Assembly: GCA_009773515.1 (NCBI GenBank)
Contig: WSXX01000016.1
Coordinates: 62,001 to 126,000 of the forward strand
DNA length: 64,000 bases
Reading direction: 5' to 3'
Source of the DNA: Bacteroidota bacterium
Lineage (GTDB): Bacteria; Bacteroidota; Bacteroidia; Bacteroidales; Lentimicrobiaceae
The stretch's first letter is position 1; every line of letters begins with the position of its first letter. Made by a program: the position numbers and the translations under genes. The notes under the pieces are model-generated. The model had not been told where the DNA came from. It saw nothing but the letters and a program-made list of their open reading frames with translations, and ran no database searches. Positions 19,075 through 28,972 of the stretch are shown here, in pieces.

Positions 19075-19643
19075 GGCATTAGCCTTATTGAATTTTTTAT
19101 AAGGCACAAAATCTGGTATTCAGTTTTTTTATTGAAGTGCTTTTAAACGTCAGGCTCATATTTTTTAACACAGATTTTCATTGTAAATAGCCCAGAGGAA
19201 TCAAGGACTCCGACTATTTTAACCTGTGTTGACACAAGTACAAATTCGATGTTCGCCGGATCTCATTTAAGCTCCCAAATAGAGGATAAAATAACTGTGG
19301 AAAAATTCCCCAAATCGGGAAGTATAATATAGTATTATCCCTTTTCTTAATTAGACTATTTATAAATAATTTAAAAATGCTGGCCTGACATAATTATAAA
19401 CATCTATAAACCAAACAGTAGCAACCGGGAATAATTAATAACCAGCACTTTGGGTATTTTTCTATTTTACTGGCATAATTTTACTATACCACATCATGCA
19501 ACATAGGGGACAAAGTTGCTAAACAAGAACAGGGATATGATAATGATTCCCGGATTGTTATTCGCGTAATCATTATTTTTCCTGCTATTTTAATCAGTTT
19601 TAAGTCCTTGTCAAGGGCTTATTTCAATTTAAAAAGGGGATAA
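19075..19643. other. AT-rich intergenic region before the first beta-helix gene
   Basis: About 570 bases with no credible gene. Apart from the weak hairpin at 19082-19105, I find no clear TAnnTTTG promoter. The start at 19644 is preceded by AAAAAGGGGATAA, a rare Shine-Dalgarno-like purine run for this window. The true promoter is not evident. Confidence 0.5.
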
Positions 19644-22600
19644 ATGAAAATTAAAACAGGGAGAATTTCCAATCAAACACATCAATCGAGATTTATTTTC
19701 TTGATATTAACAGTTTTTCTTACTCTATTTTACACAACATTGATATTCGGAGCTACTTTTCACGTAGATCCTACATTTACGGGTTCAGTACAAAATGGTT
19801 CGATCACCAATCCGTATAATTCATGGAGTAAGGTAACCTTTAACAGCAACAACTCTTATCTTCAGAAAAGAGGGACAACTGCCAGCATTACAGGCAGCAT
19901 AACGATCACCGGCCGTAGCAATATTATAATCGGAGCATATGGTACAGGTAACAGGCCACGCATTAATAAGACATCTGGCAGCGGGCATGTTCTTGATCTG
20001 ACTACAATTTCCAATTGCACCATACAGGAATTGGAAATCAGCTCAACATCAAATGCTACCTCAGGCATTTTGATTGATGGCTATGGAACTGCCATATCGT
20101 CAAACAACCTGATAGACAACTGCGTAATTCACGGCTGTGAATGGGGTGTCAGAATAATTACCCGTGCAGCAGGCAACAGAATTCTGAATACTACCATTCA
20201 TAACATTGGAGATGATGGAATTTACATCGGAGAAGTGCTTAACATTGAAATAGGATATTGCAATATCTACAATGTAAACACCAAATTCTTCATTAATCCT
20301 GATGAGAGTTACTCTGCCGGCGACAACATTCAGCTTGTTTCGCTGAACAATATGTATTTCAATATTCATCATAATACACTTGATCACAGCTCAACAGGGA
20401 ATAAATTCTGTTTTATCTCTGCCGGCGAAACCTATTCCGGTGTTATTGAATACAATACCATGATTGGTAATTCCAGTCAGACGACAAGTTGTATCTATCT
20501 GGGAAACACAAACAATACAGTTACGGTAAGATACAACACCCTGAAAGATGCGAATTATGCTGTATACTCCTATGCCAGTAATCTGCAGTTCCATTACAAC
20601 CAGATAATAAGAAACAATCAGGGATTGAGCATAATGAGCAACAGAAGCTTAACGGCACTCAATAATGTTTTCTACAACAACAATGGCATCAGTATAGGAG
20701 CAGGCAGCGGGACCAGTGTTACATCCAGAAACAATATATTCCACATAGCAGGTAGTAATTCAAGGGTTTATAATACCTCAGGTTCAGTTACCTCCAATAA
20801 TAACAACTTCAATACACAACAGAATGGATTTCTGAGTGGCCATAGTACACTGGCATCATGGAGATCAGCAACAGGAAACGACATGAATTCATTTGTTGCC
20901 AACCCATTGTTTGTAAATCCTTCAAATGATGATTTTTGTGTTCAACCAACATCTCCATGTATCAATACAGGAATTAATGTTAACCAGCCGATTGACTTTT
21001 TCGGCACACAAGTTCCACAGTCCAATCTTCCTGATATTGGATTTTATGAATTAGCAAATAATCAGGGGGGAAATCAAGCTCCGGTTATTAATAATCAATC
21101 TTTTAATGTTGCTTCAAATGCAACAAATGGAACCATTATTGGGACTGTTGTTGCTACTGACCCGAATCAGGGACAGACACTGACTTTTTCAATTACTTCG
21201 GGCAATACCAATGGGGCTTTTGCACTAAACGCAGGTAGTGGAGTTATAACCGTTGCAAATGCTGCAGCTCTTACAGGAAATGCCATTAGTCTCGTTGTAA
21301 GAGCTACGGATAACGGCAGCCCTGTAATGTGGTCACAGGCTACTGTTACGATTAATATTTCTGCAAACTCCAATCAGGCACCGGTTATAAACAACCAATC
21401 ATTCAGTGCCATACAGGGTTCCTCAAACGGAACTGTGGTTGGAACTGTTGTTGCAACCGACCCAAATGCAGGTCAGACTTTAACCTTCAGCATTACAGGC
21501 GGCAATACAAATAATGTGTTTGCAATAGCTGCTTCAACAGGTATTATTACTGTTGCAAACACTTCAGCTATGACTACCGGCGTAAGGAATCTTACGGTAA
21601 GGGCAACCGACAACGGCAGCCCTGTAATGTGGTCGCAGGCAACAGTAGCAATAACTGTAACTGCTGCTGCTAACCAGGCACCGGTAATAAACAATCAATC
21701 GTTCAGTACTATTCAGGGTTCTTCCAACGGAACTGTGGTTGGAACTGTTGTAGCAACCGACCCAAATGCAGGTCAGACTTTAACCTTCAGCATTACAGGT
21801 GGCAATACAAATAATGTGTTTGCAATAGCTGCTTCAACAGGTATTATTACTGTTGCAAACACTTCAGCGATGACTACCGGTGTAAGCAATCTAACGGTAA
21901 GGGCAACCGACAACGGCAGCCCTGTAATGTGGTCGCAGGCAACAGTATCGATCACCGTAAATGCAGCAGCAAGCAATTTACCTCCTGTGGTGGTAAATCA
22001 ATCTTTCTCAAGTGCTCCAAACCCTTCCAATGGAACCAATATTGGTGTTATGATTGCAACAGATCCAAATCCCGGGCAGACACTGAGATATAATATTACC
22101 GGCGGAAACACCAACAATGCATTCTACATTCTTTCAGCTACAGGCATGATAAGGGTAGGCAATTCAAGTGCAGTAAATCCAGGCGTTTTTAACCTGACGG
22201 TGAGGGTTACCGACAATGGAAGCCCGATAATGTGGACAGAAGCTACGGCAACAATAACCGTTGGCGGGGGCAGTAATCAGCCGCCTGTCATCACAAATCA
22301 GTCATTTTCAGTTGCGGCCAATCCTCCTGGCGGAACTCAGGTTGGGACAGTTGTGGCAACAGATCCTAATGCCGGTCAAACCTTATCGTTTTCAATCACA
22401 TCCGGAAACACCAACAATGCATTCAATATAACATCTTCATCAGGACTAATCACAGTTGGAAATTCAGCTGCTGTTAATCCCGGTGTATTTAATCTGACCG
22501 TAAGAGCCACTGATAACGGAAGCCCTGTTATGTGGTCGGAAGCTACTGTCAGCATCAATGTCAGTGGCACAAGTAATCAGCCTCCTGTAATTGCAAACCA

Positions 22601-23474
22601 ATCTTTCAGCATAAATGAAAACTCGCCCAACGGCACGCTGGCAGGTACAGTAATTGCAAGCGATCCAAACTCAGGACAGACTCTTACTTATAGCATTATT
22701 GGCGGAAATACCGGGGGAGCTTTTAATATTAACGCTTCTAATGGAAATCTCACAGTTGGCAACACCACTTTGCTTAACTTTGAAGTTAACCCTGTTTTTA
22801 ACCTTACTGTTAGAGTTACAGATAATGGTTCAGGCAATTTATGGTCACAAGCAACTGTTACTGTAAACCTTATTGACGTTAATGAACCTCCGGTTTTAAA
22901 CCCAGGCACATTTTCAGTTACACAATTTGCTCCTAATGGTACTTTTGTCGGTGCTGTGTCAGGATATGACCCTGATTTGGGGCAATCGGTTACTTATCAG
23001 ATTATTTCGGGAAATACCTCCGGTGCTTTCCATGTTAATTACAACAATGGTTCAATCAATGTGGTAAATGGTTCGGCACTTAATCCTAATGTCAACCCTG
23101 TATTCTTTCTGAATATCAGAATCCGGGACAACGGATCGCCATCGCTGTCATCTACAGGAATTATAAGGATTGATGTATTGAGCAATAAAACCGAACTTGT
23201 TGAAGAAACCCTTACACCGGAAAGTAAAGTTGACCCGGTATTTAATCTTTATCCAAACCCTTCACCGGACGGAATATATACATTGACATCCGAAAATTTT
23301 GATGAAGAAGCAGTTATCATGGTTTTTGACCTTGCTGGCAAGATGGTTTCAGAAGTCAATAATTTTTCAGGCGACAGGGTCAGTATAAATCTTGAAGCTA
23401 TGCCAAAAGGCATCTATATGATACGAATAAACTCGGAGTCCTGCACAAAAACAATTAAAGCCATTAAGCAATAA
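19644..23474 (+). CDS. Secreted parallel beta-helix / cadherin-repeat protein with T9SS C-terminal domain
   Basis: A 1276-residue protein. The signal peptide ends near residue 36. Residues 40-470 form a right-handed parallel beta-helix typical of polysaccharide lyases and carbohydrate-binding proteins (repeated N-N and G-I-x-I patterns, e.g. NLIDNCVIHGCEWGVRI). From 21072, seven cadherin-like repeats of about 100 residues follow (PVINNQSF ... ATDPNxGQTL ... VRATDNGSPVMWSQATV). The last 80 residues (LYPNPSPDGIY ... MPKGIYMIRI) are a type A T9SS sorting domain. It should be exported by the type IX system and anchored or released at the surface. It is tandem with a longer paralogue and directly follows the export genes, so binding or cleavage of the locus polymer is plausible but unproven. 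Confidence 0.88.
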   Translation: MKIKTGRISNQTHQSRFIFLILTVFLTLFYTTLIFGATFHVDPTFTGSVQNGSITNPYNSWSKVTFNSNNSYLQKRGTTASITGSITITGRSNIIIGAYGTGNRPRINKTSGSGHVLDLTTISNCTIQELEISSTSNATSGILIDGYGTAISSNNLIDNCVIHGCEWGVRIITRAAGNRILNTTIHNIGDDGIYIGEVLNIEIGYCNIYNVNTKFFINPDESYSAGDNIQLVSLNNMYFNIHHNTLDHSSTGNKFCFISAGETYSGVIEYNTMIGNSSQTTSCIYLGNTNNTVTVRYNTLKDANYAVYSYASNLQFHYNQIIRNNQGLSIMSNRSLTALNNVFYNNNGISIGAGSGTSVTSRNNIFHIAGSNSRVYNTSGSVTSNNNNFNTQQNGFLSGHSTLASWRSATGNDMNSFVANPLFVNPSNDDFCVQPTSPCINTGINVNQPIDFFGTQVPQSNLPDIGFYELANNQGGNQAPVINNQSFNVASNATNGTIIGTVVATDPNQGQTLTFSITSGNTNGAFALNAGSGVITVANAAALTGNAISLVVRATDNGSPVMWSQATVTINISANSNQAPVINNQSFSAIQGSSNGTVVGTVVATDPNAGQTLTFSITGGNTNNVFAIAASTGIITVANTSAMTTGVRNLTVRATDNGSPVMWSQATVAITVTAAANQAPVINNQSFSTIQGSSNGTVVGTVVATDPNAGQTLTFSITGGNTNNVFAIAASTGIITVANTSAMTTGVSNLTVRATDNGSPVMWSQATVSITVNAAASNLPPVVVNQSFSSAPNPSNGTNIGVMIATDPNPGQTLRYNITGGNTNNAFYILSATGMIRVGNSSAVNPGVFNLTVRVTDNGSPIMWTEATATITVGGGSNQPPVITNQSFSVAANPPGGTQVGTVVATDPNAGQTLSFSITSGNTNNAFNITSSSGLITVGNSAAVNPGVFNLTVRATDNGSPVMWSEATVSINVSGTSNQPPVIANQSFSINENSPNGTLAGTVIASDPNSGQTLTYSIIGGNTGGAFNINASNGNLTVGNTTLLNFEVNPVFNLTVRVTDNGSGNLWSQATVTVNLIDVNEPPVLNPGTFSVTQFAPNGTFVGAVSGYDPDLGQSVTYQIISGNTSGAFHVNYNNGSINVVNGSALNPNVNPVFFLNIRIRDNGSPSLSSTGIIRIDVLSNKTELVEETLTPESKVDPVFNLYPNPSPDGIYTLTSENFDEEAVIMVFDLAGKMVSEVNNFSGDRVSINLEAMPKGIYMIRINSESCTKTIKAIKQ
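21072..23183 (+). repeat. Seven tandem cadherin-like repeats (coding)
   Basis: Units begin at 21072, 21372, 21672, 21975, 22275, 22575 and 22881, with periods of 300, 300, 303, 300, 300 and 306 bases. Units 2 and 3 (21372-21671 and 21672-21974) are nearly identical in DNA, including long unbroken matches, which implies a recent duplication or gene conversion. Confidence 0.9.
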
Positions 23475-23497
23475 TTGCTGATTTCCTTTACAGACAC

Positions 23498-23528
23498 GGC
23501 GGCTATTTAAAATAGCCGCCTTTTTTTT
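23498..23528 (+). terminator. Rho-independent terminator after the first beta-helix gene
   Basis: A 10-bp perfect stem GGCGGCTATT/AATAGCCGCC with loop TAA, followed by eight T, 24 bases after the stop codon. Confidence 0.93.
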
Positions 23529-23810
23529 GCATATATAGACAGGCAATATGCATAAATGATTGTAAATTTTTTATACTTCAGCGCAATAATTTTTGTAATA
23601 TTTTTTACCATTCTCATTTCAACAACATAGATGCTTGATTTTCAGCATCATTACCAACGCCAGACATTTACTTATTTTACCATTATTTTATTAATAATGA
23701 TTAAAAATAACAAAAAAAATTACTTTCAGGGGATTACTTTTTGAAAAACAGGTAATAAAATACTGATTACTGCACGGGACAACTTTAAACAAGAAAGCAG
23801 TATATCAGAC
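23529..23810. other. AT-rich spacer between the two paralogues
   Basis: Between the terminator and the next start lie about 280 AT-rich bases with no gene and no exact TAnnTTTG element. The second paralogue presumably has its own promoter here, but I cannot place it. Confidence 0.4.
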
Positions 23811-26800
23811 ATGATTTTATTACTCAAACCGTCTAATCAAACTCATCACACAATGAAAAGACAATTTTTACTCCCCCTGACAAATAGAATTTCCTCAAGG
23901 ATACTTAATTCCGGTATCCTCGCTCTGATTCTTCTCACCTTCACTCTGGCCACAACAGCGCAAACCACTGTACATATTGACCCAACCTATACCGGATCAG
24001 GTCAGAATGGCTCTCTGCAAACTCCTTACAGCTCATGGAGCCAGGTAAGCTTTGCCAATGGCAACAGTTATCTTCAAAAAAGAGGAACTACTGCTTACAC
24101 CACAAGTAATATTACCATAACGGGCAGAAATAATATCACAGTTGGTGCATATGGAAGCGGCGACAGGCCAAGAATCATCAAAACCACAAACGGAGGACAT
24201 GTTCTCGATTTTACAACCGTTTCAAACTGTATTATCCGCGACCTTGAAATCAGCTCAACTGCAGCCGTAACCTCCGCCATTATTATTGATGGATACGGTA
24301 CAGCCATTTCGCCAAACAACCTTATTGACAACTGTGTGCTTCATGGTACCGAATGGGGTGTCAGACTTATAACTCAGGCACCCGGAAACCGCATTTTGAA
24401 CACTACTATTCATAATATCGGTGATGATGGAATTTATGCAAAAGACATTTCAACCATTGAAATTGGTTTCTGTAATATTTACCACATCAACACCAAATTC
24501 TTTATAAATCCTGATCAAAGTTACTCTGCAGGTGACAATATTCAGCTGGTTTCATTGTACAACCTCGACTTTTACATTCACAACAATATTCTTGACCACA
24601 GTTCAACCGGTAATAAATTCTGCTTTATTGCAGCCGGTGAAACTTACACAGGAGTTATTGAAAATAATGTTATGATAGGAAATTCAAGCCAGACAACCAG
24701 TTGCATCTACCTTGGAAACACCAATAATATGGTGACCATAAAAAATAATATTCTAAAAGATGGTAATTATGCTGTTTATTCCTATGCCAGCAATCTTCAG
24801 TTCCATTACAATAAAGTATTAAGGAACAATCAGGGAATCAGCGTTATGAGCAACAGAAGTCTGACTGCACTTAACAACGTGTTTTACAACAACAATGGTA
24901 TCAGCATAGGCGCAGGAAGCGGCACCAGCATTACCTCGAAAAACAATGTATTTCACATCTCCGGAAGCAGTTCGAGAGTTTACAATTGCAACAGTTCGGT
25001 TGTATCAAACTTTAATAACTTTACAAGTCAACAAAGCAATTTCCTGAACGGGCACAGCACACTTTCTTCCTGGCAATCAGCTACAGGCAATGATGCCAAC
25101 TCCTATGTTGCCAATCCTCAATTTGTTAATCCCGCTGCTGATGATTATTGCTTACAGCCCGTATCGCCCAATATCAATGTTGGTGCTGCGGTCGGACTTT
25201 CAAATGACTTCTTCGGCACCGCTGTTCCTCAGGCCAGTTCTCCTGATATCGGAATTCATGAAGTAATTTCAGGAGGTTCATCAAATTTACCTCCAACCAT
25301 CAGCAACCAATCGTTTAGCATTGCTGAGAACAGTGCAAACGGAAGTGTGGTTGGACAGGTAATTGCCTCTGATCCGGATGCAGGACAAACTATAACCTAT
25401 TCAATTACTTCCGGAAATACCGGCAATGCATTTGCTATTAATGCTGCTACGGGCGAGCTTTCAGTTTCAAATCAGCAGGCTCTCGATTTTGAAACAAATC
25501 CTTTGTTTCAGTTAACAATTCAGGTTCAGGACAATGGCTCAGGAAACCTAACCGCAAGTGCTACCATAACAATCAATCTGGTTGATGTAAATGAATCTCC
25601 GGTAATGAGTAACAAAAGTTTCCAGCTTAATGAAAACTCACCTGCCGGTGCAATTGTCGGAACAATGACTGCCACTGATCCTGACCAGGGCCAAACCATC
25701 AGTTTTTCAATTACTTCAGGAAACCAATCAGGGGCATTCAGTATAAATCCAACCTCTGGGCTTATACAGGTAAGCAATAGTTCTGTAATTGACTTTGAGC
25801 TATACCAGAGCTTCACCCTTACAATTGTTGCGACTGATAACGGAACACCTTCATTATCTGCAACTGCATCTGTAATTATCAGCATAATTGACCTCAACGA
25901 AAGCCCGATAATCAATGATCAGGACTTCGAGGTTGAGAGTGGTTCACCAACAGGGTATATCATTGGCGAAGTTGAAGCATCAGATCCTGATGCCGGTCAG
26001 TCATTGACCTATTCAATAATATCAGGAAATACTTCCTCTGCATTTCAGATCAATCCTTCTTCAGGAGTATTGAGTGTTGCGAACAGTTCAGCGGTTAACT
26101 ATCTGATTAACCCTCAGTTTAATCTAGTGGTCAGGGTTGCCGACAATGGCAGTCCATCACTTAACAGCAGTGCAAATGTTCAGGTATCTGTATCAGCTCA
26201 AATTAACAATCCACCTGTAATTTCTGCTCAAACATTTCAAATTCCCGAAAACAGCGCAAACGGAACTCAGGTAGGACAAGTTACAGCCTCTGATCCAAAT
26301 CCGGATCAAACACTAACTTATTCGATTACCGGTGGAAATACCAATGGAGCATTTTCATTAAACGCTGCAACAGGAATTATTTCGGTTGCCAATCAAAGTG
26401 CTCTAAATTTTGAAACCAATCCTCAATTTCTGCTTACCGTTCAGGTACAGGATAACGGGGAAGGAAGCCTCACTGCAAGTGCAACAATGACTATTAATCT
26501 GACTGATGTAAACGAAAGTCCGGTAATCACCGATCAGAACTTCCAGGTTGAAAACTATGCTACTAACGGAACAATCGCCGGAGTTGTGGTTGCATCAGAC
26601 CCCGATCAGGGACAAAGCCTCGCTTTTGCAATTGTTTCAGGAAATACCTCCGGTGCATTCGCAGTGAATTCAGCAACAGGCGTTTTGAGCGTTGCCAACA
26701 GTGCTGCCATCAATTATCTGATAAACCCTGAGTTTGATCTTGTAGTGAGCGCAACTGACAACGGAATACCTTCGCTCAGCAGCAGCACAAACGTTTATGT

Positions 26801-28922
26801 GTTTATTGTGCCTTCAAACAATGACCCTCTGATCAACCCTCAATCATTTCAGGTTGCAGAAAACAGCGCCAACGGAACATTGGTTGGGCAGGTCGTAGCT
26901 TCAGACCCCGATCCGGGACAGGCAATAACCTACTCCATTATATCAGGAAACTCAGAATCTGCGTTTATGATCAATGAAAGTGGCCAGCTTCTTGTAAATA
27001 ACGGATTGGCTATCAACTACGAAGTGCAATCAACTTATCAGTTAACTGTTATGGTTACTGACAACGGAGAGCCTTCATTATCAGCTTCAGCAAGAGTTAC
27101 CGTTTCTATAACTGACATCAATGAAGTACCGGCTATTGCTCCAGATCAGGCTCTCACTATTTCTGAACATGTACAATCCGGAACTCAGATTGGCATAGTA
27201 ATGGCTTCAGATCCCGACTTTAATCAAACCTTAACATACTCCATTACCGGCGGCAATAACCTGAATGCGTTCTCAATTCATCCTGCTACAGGAATGATAA
27301 GCATTGCAGGGTTTGTTTGCTTTGAATACTGCAGTTCCTACGAATTATCAATCAGGGTAACTGACAACGGAAGCCCTGCTTTGAGTGATGAAAAAACGCT
27401 TAGTATTGTTATTACTGACATCAATGAGACTCCTGCAATTGCTGATCAATCCTTCGACATTGATGCTTACTCACCTGTAGGCACAACAGTAGGTACAGTT
27501 GTGGCAACAGATCCTGATTTTAATCAAACACTTACTATCTCAATTGAAGGAGGTAATACTCAGGGTGCTTTTGTTATAAGCAATAGCGGAGAAATCACAG
27601 TTGCCAACCCGGAAGCATTGAACAACCTGACAAACCCATCTTTCAGCCTAACTGTAAGGGCTCAGGATAATGGCTCACCATCACTGAGCGCATATGCAAC
27701 CATCACAATATCGGTAAATTCAGTTAACAGCTCTCCTGTTATTGAAGCACAAAGTTTTCAGGTTGCTGAAGGAAGTGCTGTTGGGTTTGTTATCGGACAG
27801 ATCGAAGCATCCGATCCCGATCAGGGGCAACAGCTTACTTATACAATTCTTACCGGAAATACATCAGGTGCATTTGCACTTTCTCAAAGCGGACTTTTAA
27901 CGGTAAGCAATCCTCAGGCACTTGTTTACAATCAGAACCCATCATTTACCCTGACTGTATCAGTTAGCGACAATGGATTACCGGTATTGTCAGCCGAAGC
28001 ACAAATCACCATTGATGTTGTTACATCAAACAATCCTCCGGTTATGCTTCCACAAACTTACAGTTATAACGAAAATGCACCCAATGGAAGATATATCTGC
28101 ACTGTAGTGGCAACTGATGAACCGGGTGACACATTCCAGTTCTACCTTTTAGGCGGAAATACAAATGATGCATTCAAACTTCAGGCTTACACCGGCAGAA
28201 TTTTTGTAAACAATACACTTGCACTGGATTTCGAAACCACTCCGGTATTCCATCTGAATGTCAGAGCAATTGACAACCACGGTGCCTTTTCCGATGAGAT
28301 CATCACCATTCAGTTGAATGATGTAAACGAGGCTCCGGTTGTTATGAATCAGACTTTCTCAGTCATCAGACCAGCCAACTCCAATACTCCTGTTGGCACT
28401 GTTATAGCAACTGACCCGGATTTTGGACAGGTCCTCAGGTACTTCATTCAACAGGGAAATACAAACAACATCTTTAAGATTGATATGATGACTGGCTTGA
28501 TCAGAATAAATAACGCTTCTGCATTTAACAAGTCAACAGCAACTTCGTACAACCTTCTTATCAGGGTGCGCGATGATGGCTCTCCTGCTCTGTCTTCTTA
28601 TGCTATGATAACCATCAATGTGGTTAAAAGCAAAGATTCTGATGAAATTACTATAGAACAGATTGAAGCAAAGGTACAGACCGAAGTGGCTGCGTATCCG
28701 AATCCTTCATCAAACGGAATATTTACAATTAAATGTGGTGAATTCAACAGTTCAGATGTAGTCATGACCGCTTCTTCTCTAACTGGAAAAACTATTGTGC
28801 AGCAGCAGGTATTCAGCAGCAGCCAAACCATTCTTGACCTGAGTGCTATGCCAAATGGCATATACATCATAAGGATTCTTGACGGAGAAAATTCCTACAT
28901 GAAAAAACTGATAAAACAGTAA
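23811..28922 (+). CDS. Giant secreted beta-helix / cadherin-repeat protein with T9SS C-terminal domain
   Basis: A 1703-residue paralogue of the preceding gene. After the signal peptide, the beta-helix at about 55-490 matches the first protein nearly block for block (GTAISPNNLIDNCVLHG, INPDQSYSAGDNIQLVS, SSTGNKFCF). Eleven cadherin-like repeats follow, mostly in the SPSLSASATV style rather than the PVMWSQATV style. A type A T9SS sorting domain closes the protein (AYPNPSSNGIF ... MPNGIYIIRIL). The start at 23811 is supported by SNQTH at residues 9-13, shared with SNQTH near the start of the first paralogue; an ATG at 23853 (MKRQFLLP) would still give a good signal peptide. It is surface-exposed and probably carbohydrate-interacting. 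Enzymatic activity cannot be judged. Confidence 0.87.
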   Translation: MILLLKPSNQTHHTMKRQFLLPLTNRISSRILNSGILALILLTFTLATTAQTTVHIDPTYTGSGQNGSLQTPYSSWSQVSFANGNSYLQKRGTTAYTTSNITITGRNNITVGAYGSGDRPRIIKTTNGGHVLDFTTVSNCIIRDLEISSTAAVTSAIIIDGYGTAISPNNLIDNCVLHGTEWGVRLITQAPGNRILNTTIHNIGDDGIYAKDISTIEIGFCNIYHINTKFFINPDQSYSAGDNIQLVSLYNLDFYIHNNILDHSSTGNKFCFIAAGETYTGVIENNVMIGNSSQTTSCIYLGNTNNMVTIKNNILKDGNYAVYSYASNLQFHYNKVLRNNQGISVMSNRSLTALNNVFYNNNGISIGAGSGTSITSKNNVFHISGSSSRVYNCNSSVVSNFNNFTSQQSNFLNGHSTLSSWQSATGNDANSYVANPQFVNPAADDYCLQPVSPNINVGAAVGLSNDFFGTAVPQASSPDIGIHEVISGGSSNLPPTISNQSFSIAENSANGSVVGQVIASDPDAGQTITYSITSGNTGNAFAINAATGELSVSNQQALDFETNPLFQLTIQVQDNGSGNLTASATITINLVDVNESPVMSNKSFQLNENSPAGAIVGTMTATDPDQGQTISFSITSGNQSGAFSINPTSGLIQVSNSSVIDFELYQSFTLTIVATDNGTPSLSATASVIISIIDLNESPIINDQDFEVESGSPTGYIIGEVEASDPDAGQSLTYSIISGNTSSAFQINPSSGVLSVANSSAVNYLINPQFNLVVRVADNGSPSLNSSANVQVSVSAQINNPPVISAQTFQIPENSANGTQVGQVTASDPNPDQTLTYSITGGNTNGAFSLNAATGIISVANQSALNFETNPQFLLTVQVQDNGEGSLTASATMTINLTDVNESPVITDQNFQVENYATNGTIAGVVVASDPDQGQSLAFAIVSGNTSGAFAVNSATGVLSVANSAAINYLINPEFDLVVSATDNGIPSLSSSTNVYVFIVPSNNDPLINPQSFQVAENSANGTLVGQVVASDPDPGQAITYSIISGNSESAFMINESGQLLVNNGLAINYEVQSTYQLTVMVTDNGEPSLSASARVTVSITDINEVPAIAPDQALTISEHVQSGTQIGIVMASDPDFNQTLTYSITGGNNLNAFSIHPATGMISIAGFVCFEYCSSYELSIRVTDNGSPALSDEKTLSIVITDINETPAIADQSFDIDAYSPVGTTVGTVVATDPDFNQTLTISIEGGNTQGAFVISNSGEITVANPEALNNLTNPSFSLTVRAQDNGSPSLSAYATITISVNSVNSSPVIEAQSFQVAEGSAVGFVIGQIEASDPDQGQQLTYTILTGNTSGAFALSQSGLLTVSNPQALVYNQNPSFTLTVSVSDNGLPVLSAEAQITIDVVTSNNPPVMLPQTYSYNENAPNGRYICTVVATDEPGDTFQFYLLGGNTNDAFKLQAYTGRIFVNNTLALDFETTPVFHLNVRAIDNHGAFSDEIITIQLNDVNEAPVVMNQTFSVIRPANSNTPVGTVIATDPDFGQVLRYFIQQGNTNNIFKIDMMTGLIRINNASAFNKSTATSYNLLIRVRDDGSPALSSYAMITINVVKSKDSDEITIEQIEAKVQTEVAAYPNPSSNGIFTIKCGEFNSSDVVMTASSLTGKTIVQQQVFSSSQTILDLSAMPNGIYIIRILDGENSYMKKLIKQ

Positions 28923-28938
28923 ATTAAAAGTCCTCAAC

Positions 28939-28970
28939 AAAAAAGGCTGCTATGATTAGCAGCCTTTTTT
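28939..28970. terminator. Bidirectional terminator between the second paralogue and fcl
   Basis: Stem AAAAAAGGCTGCTA/TAGCAGCCTTTTTT with loop TGAT. The A-run on one side and T-run on the other let it serve both the plus-strand gene ending at 28922 and the minus-strand fcl ending at 28973. Confidence 0.92.
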
Positions 28971-28972
28971 GT

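Noticed and set aside
21072-28600. Possible CRISPR-like or satellite array because of regular repeats
   Set aside because: The repeats are about 300 bases, in frame and protein-coding cadherin-like units; there are no short identical repeats with unique spacers and no cas genes.
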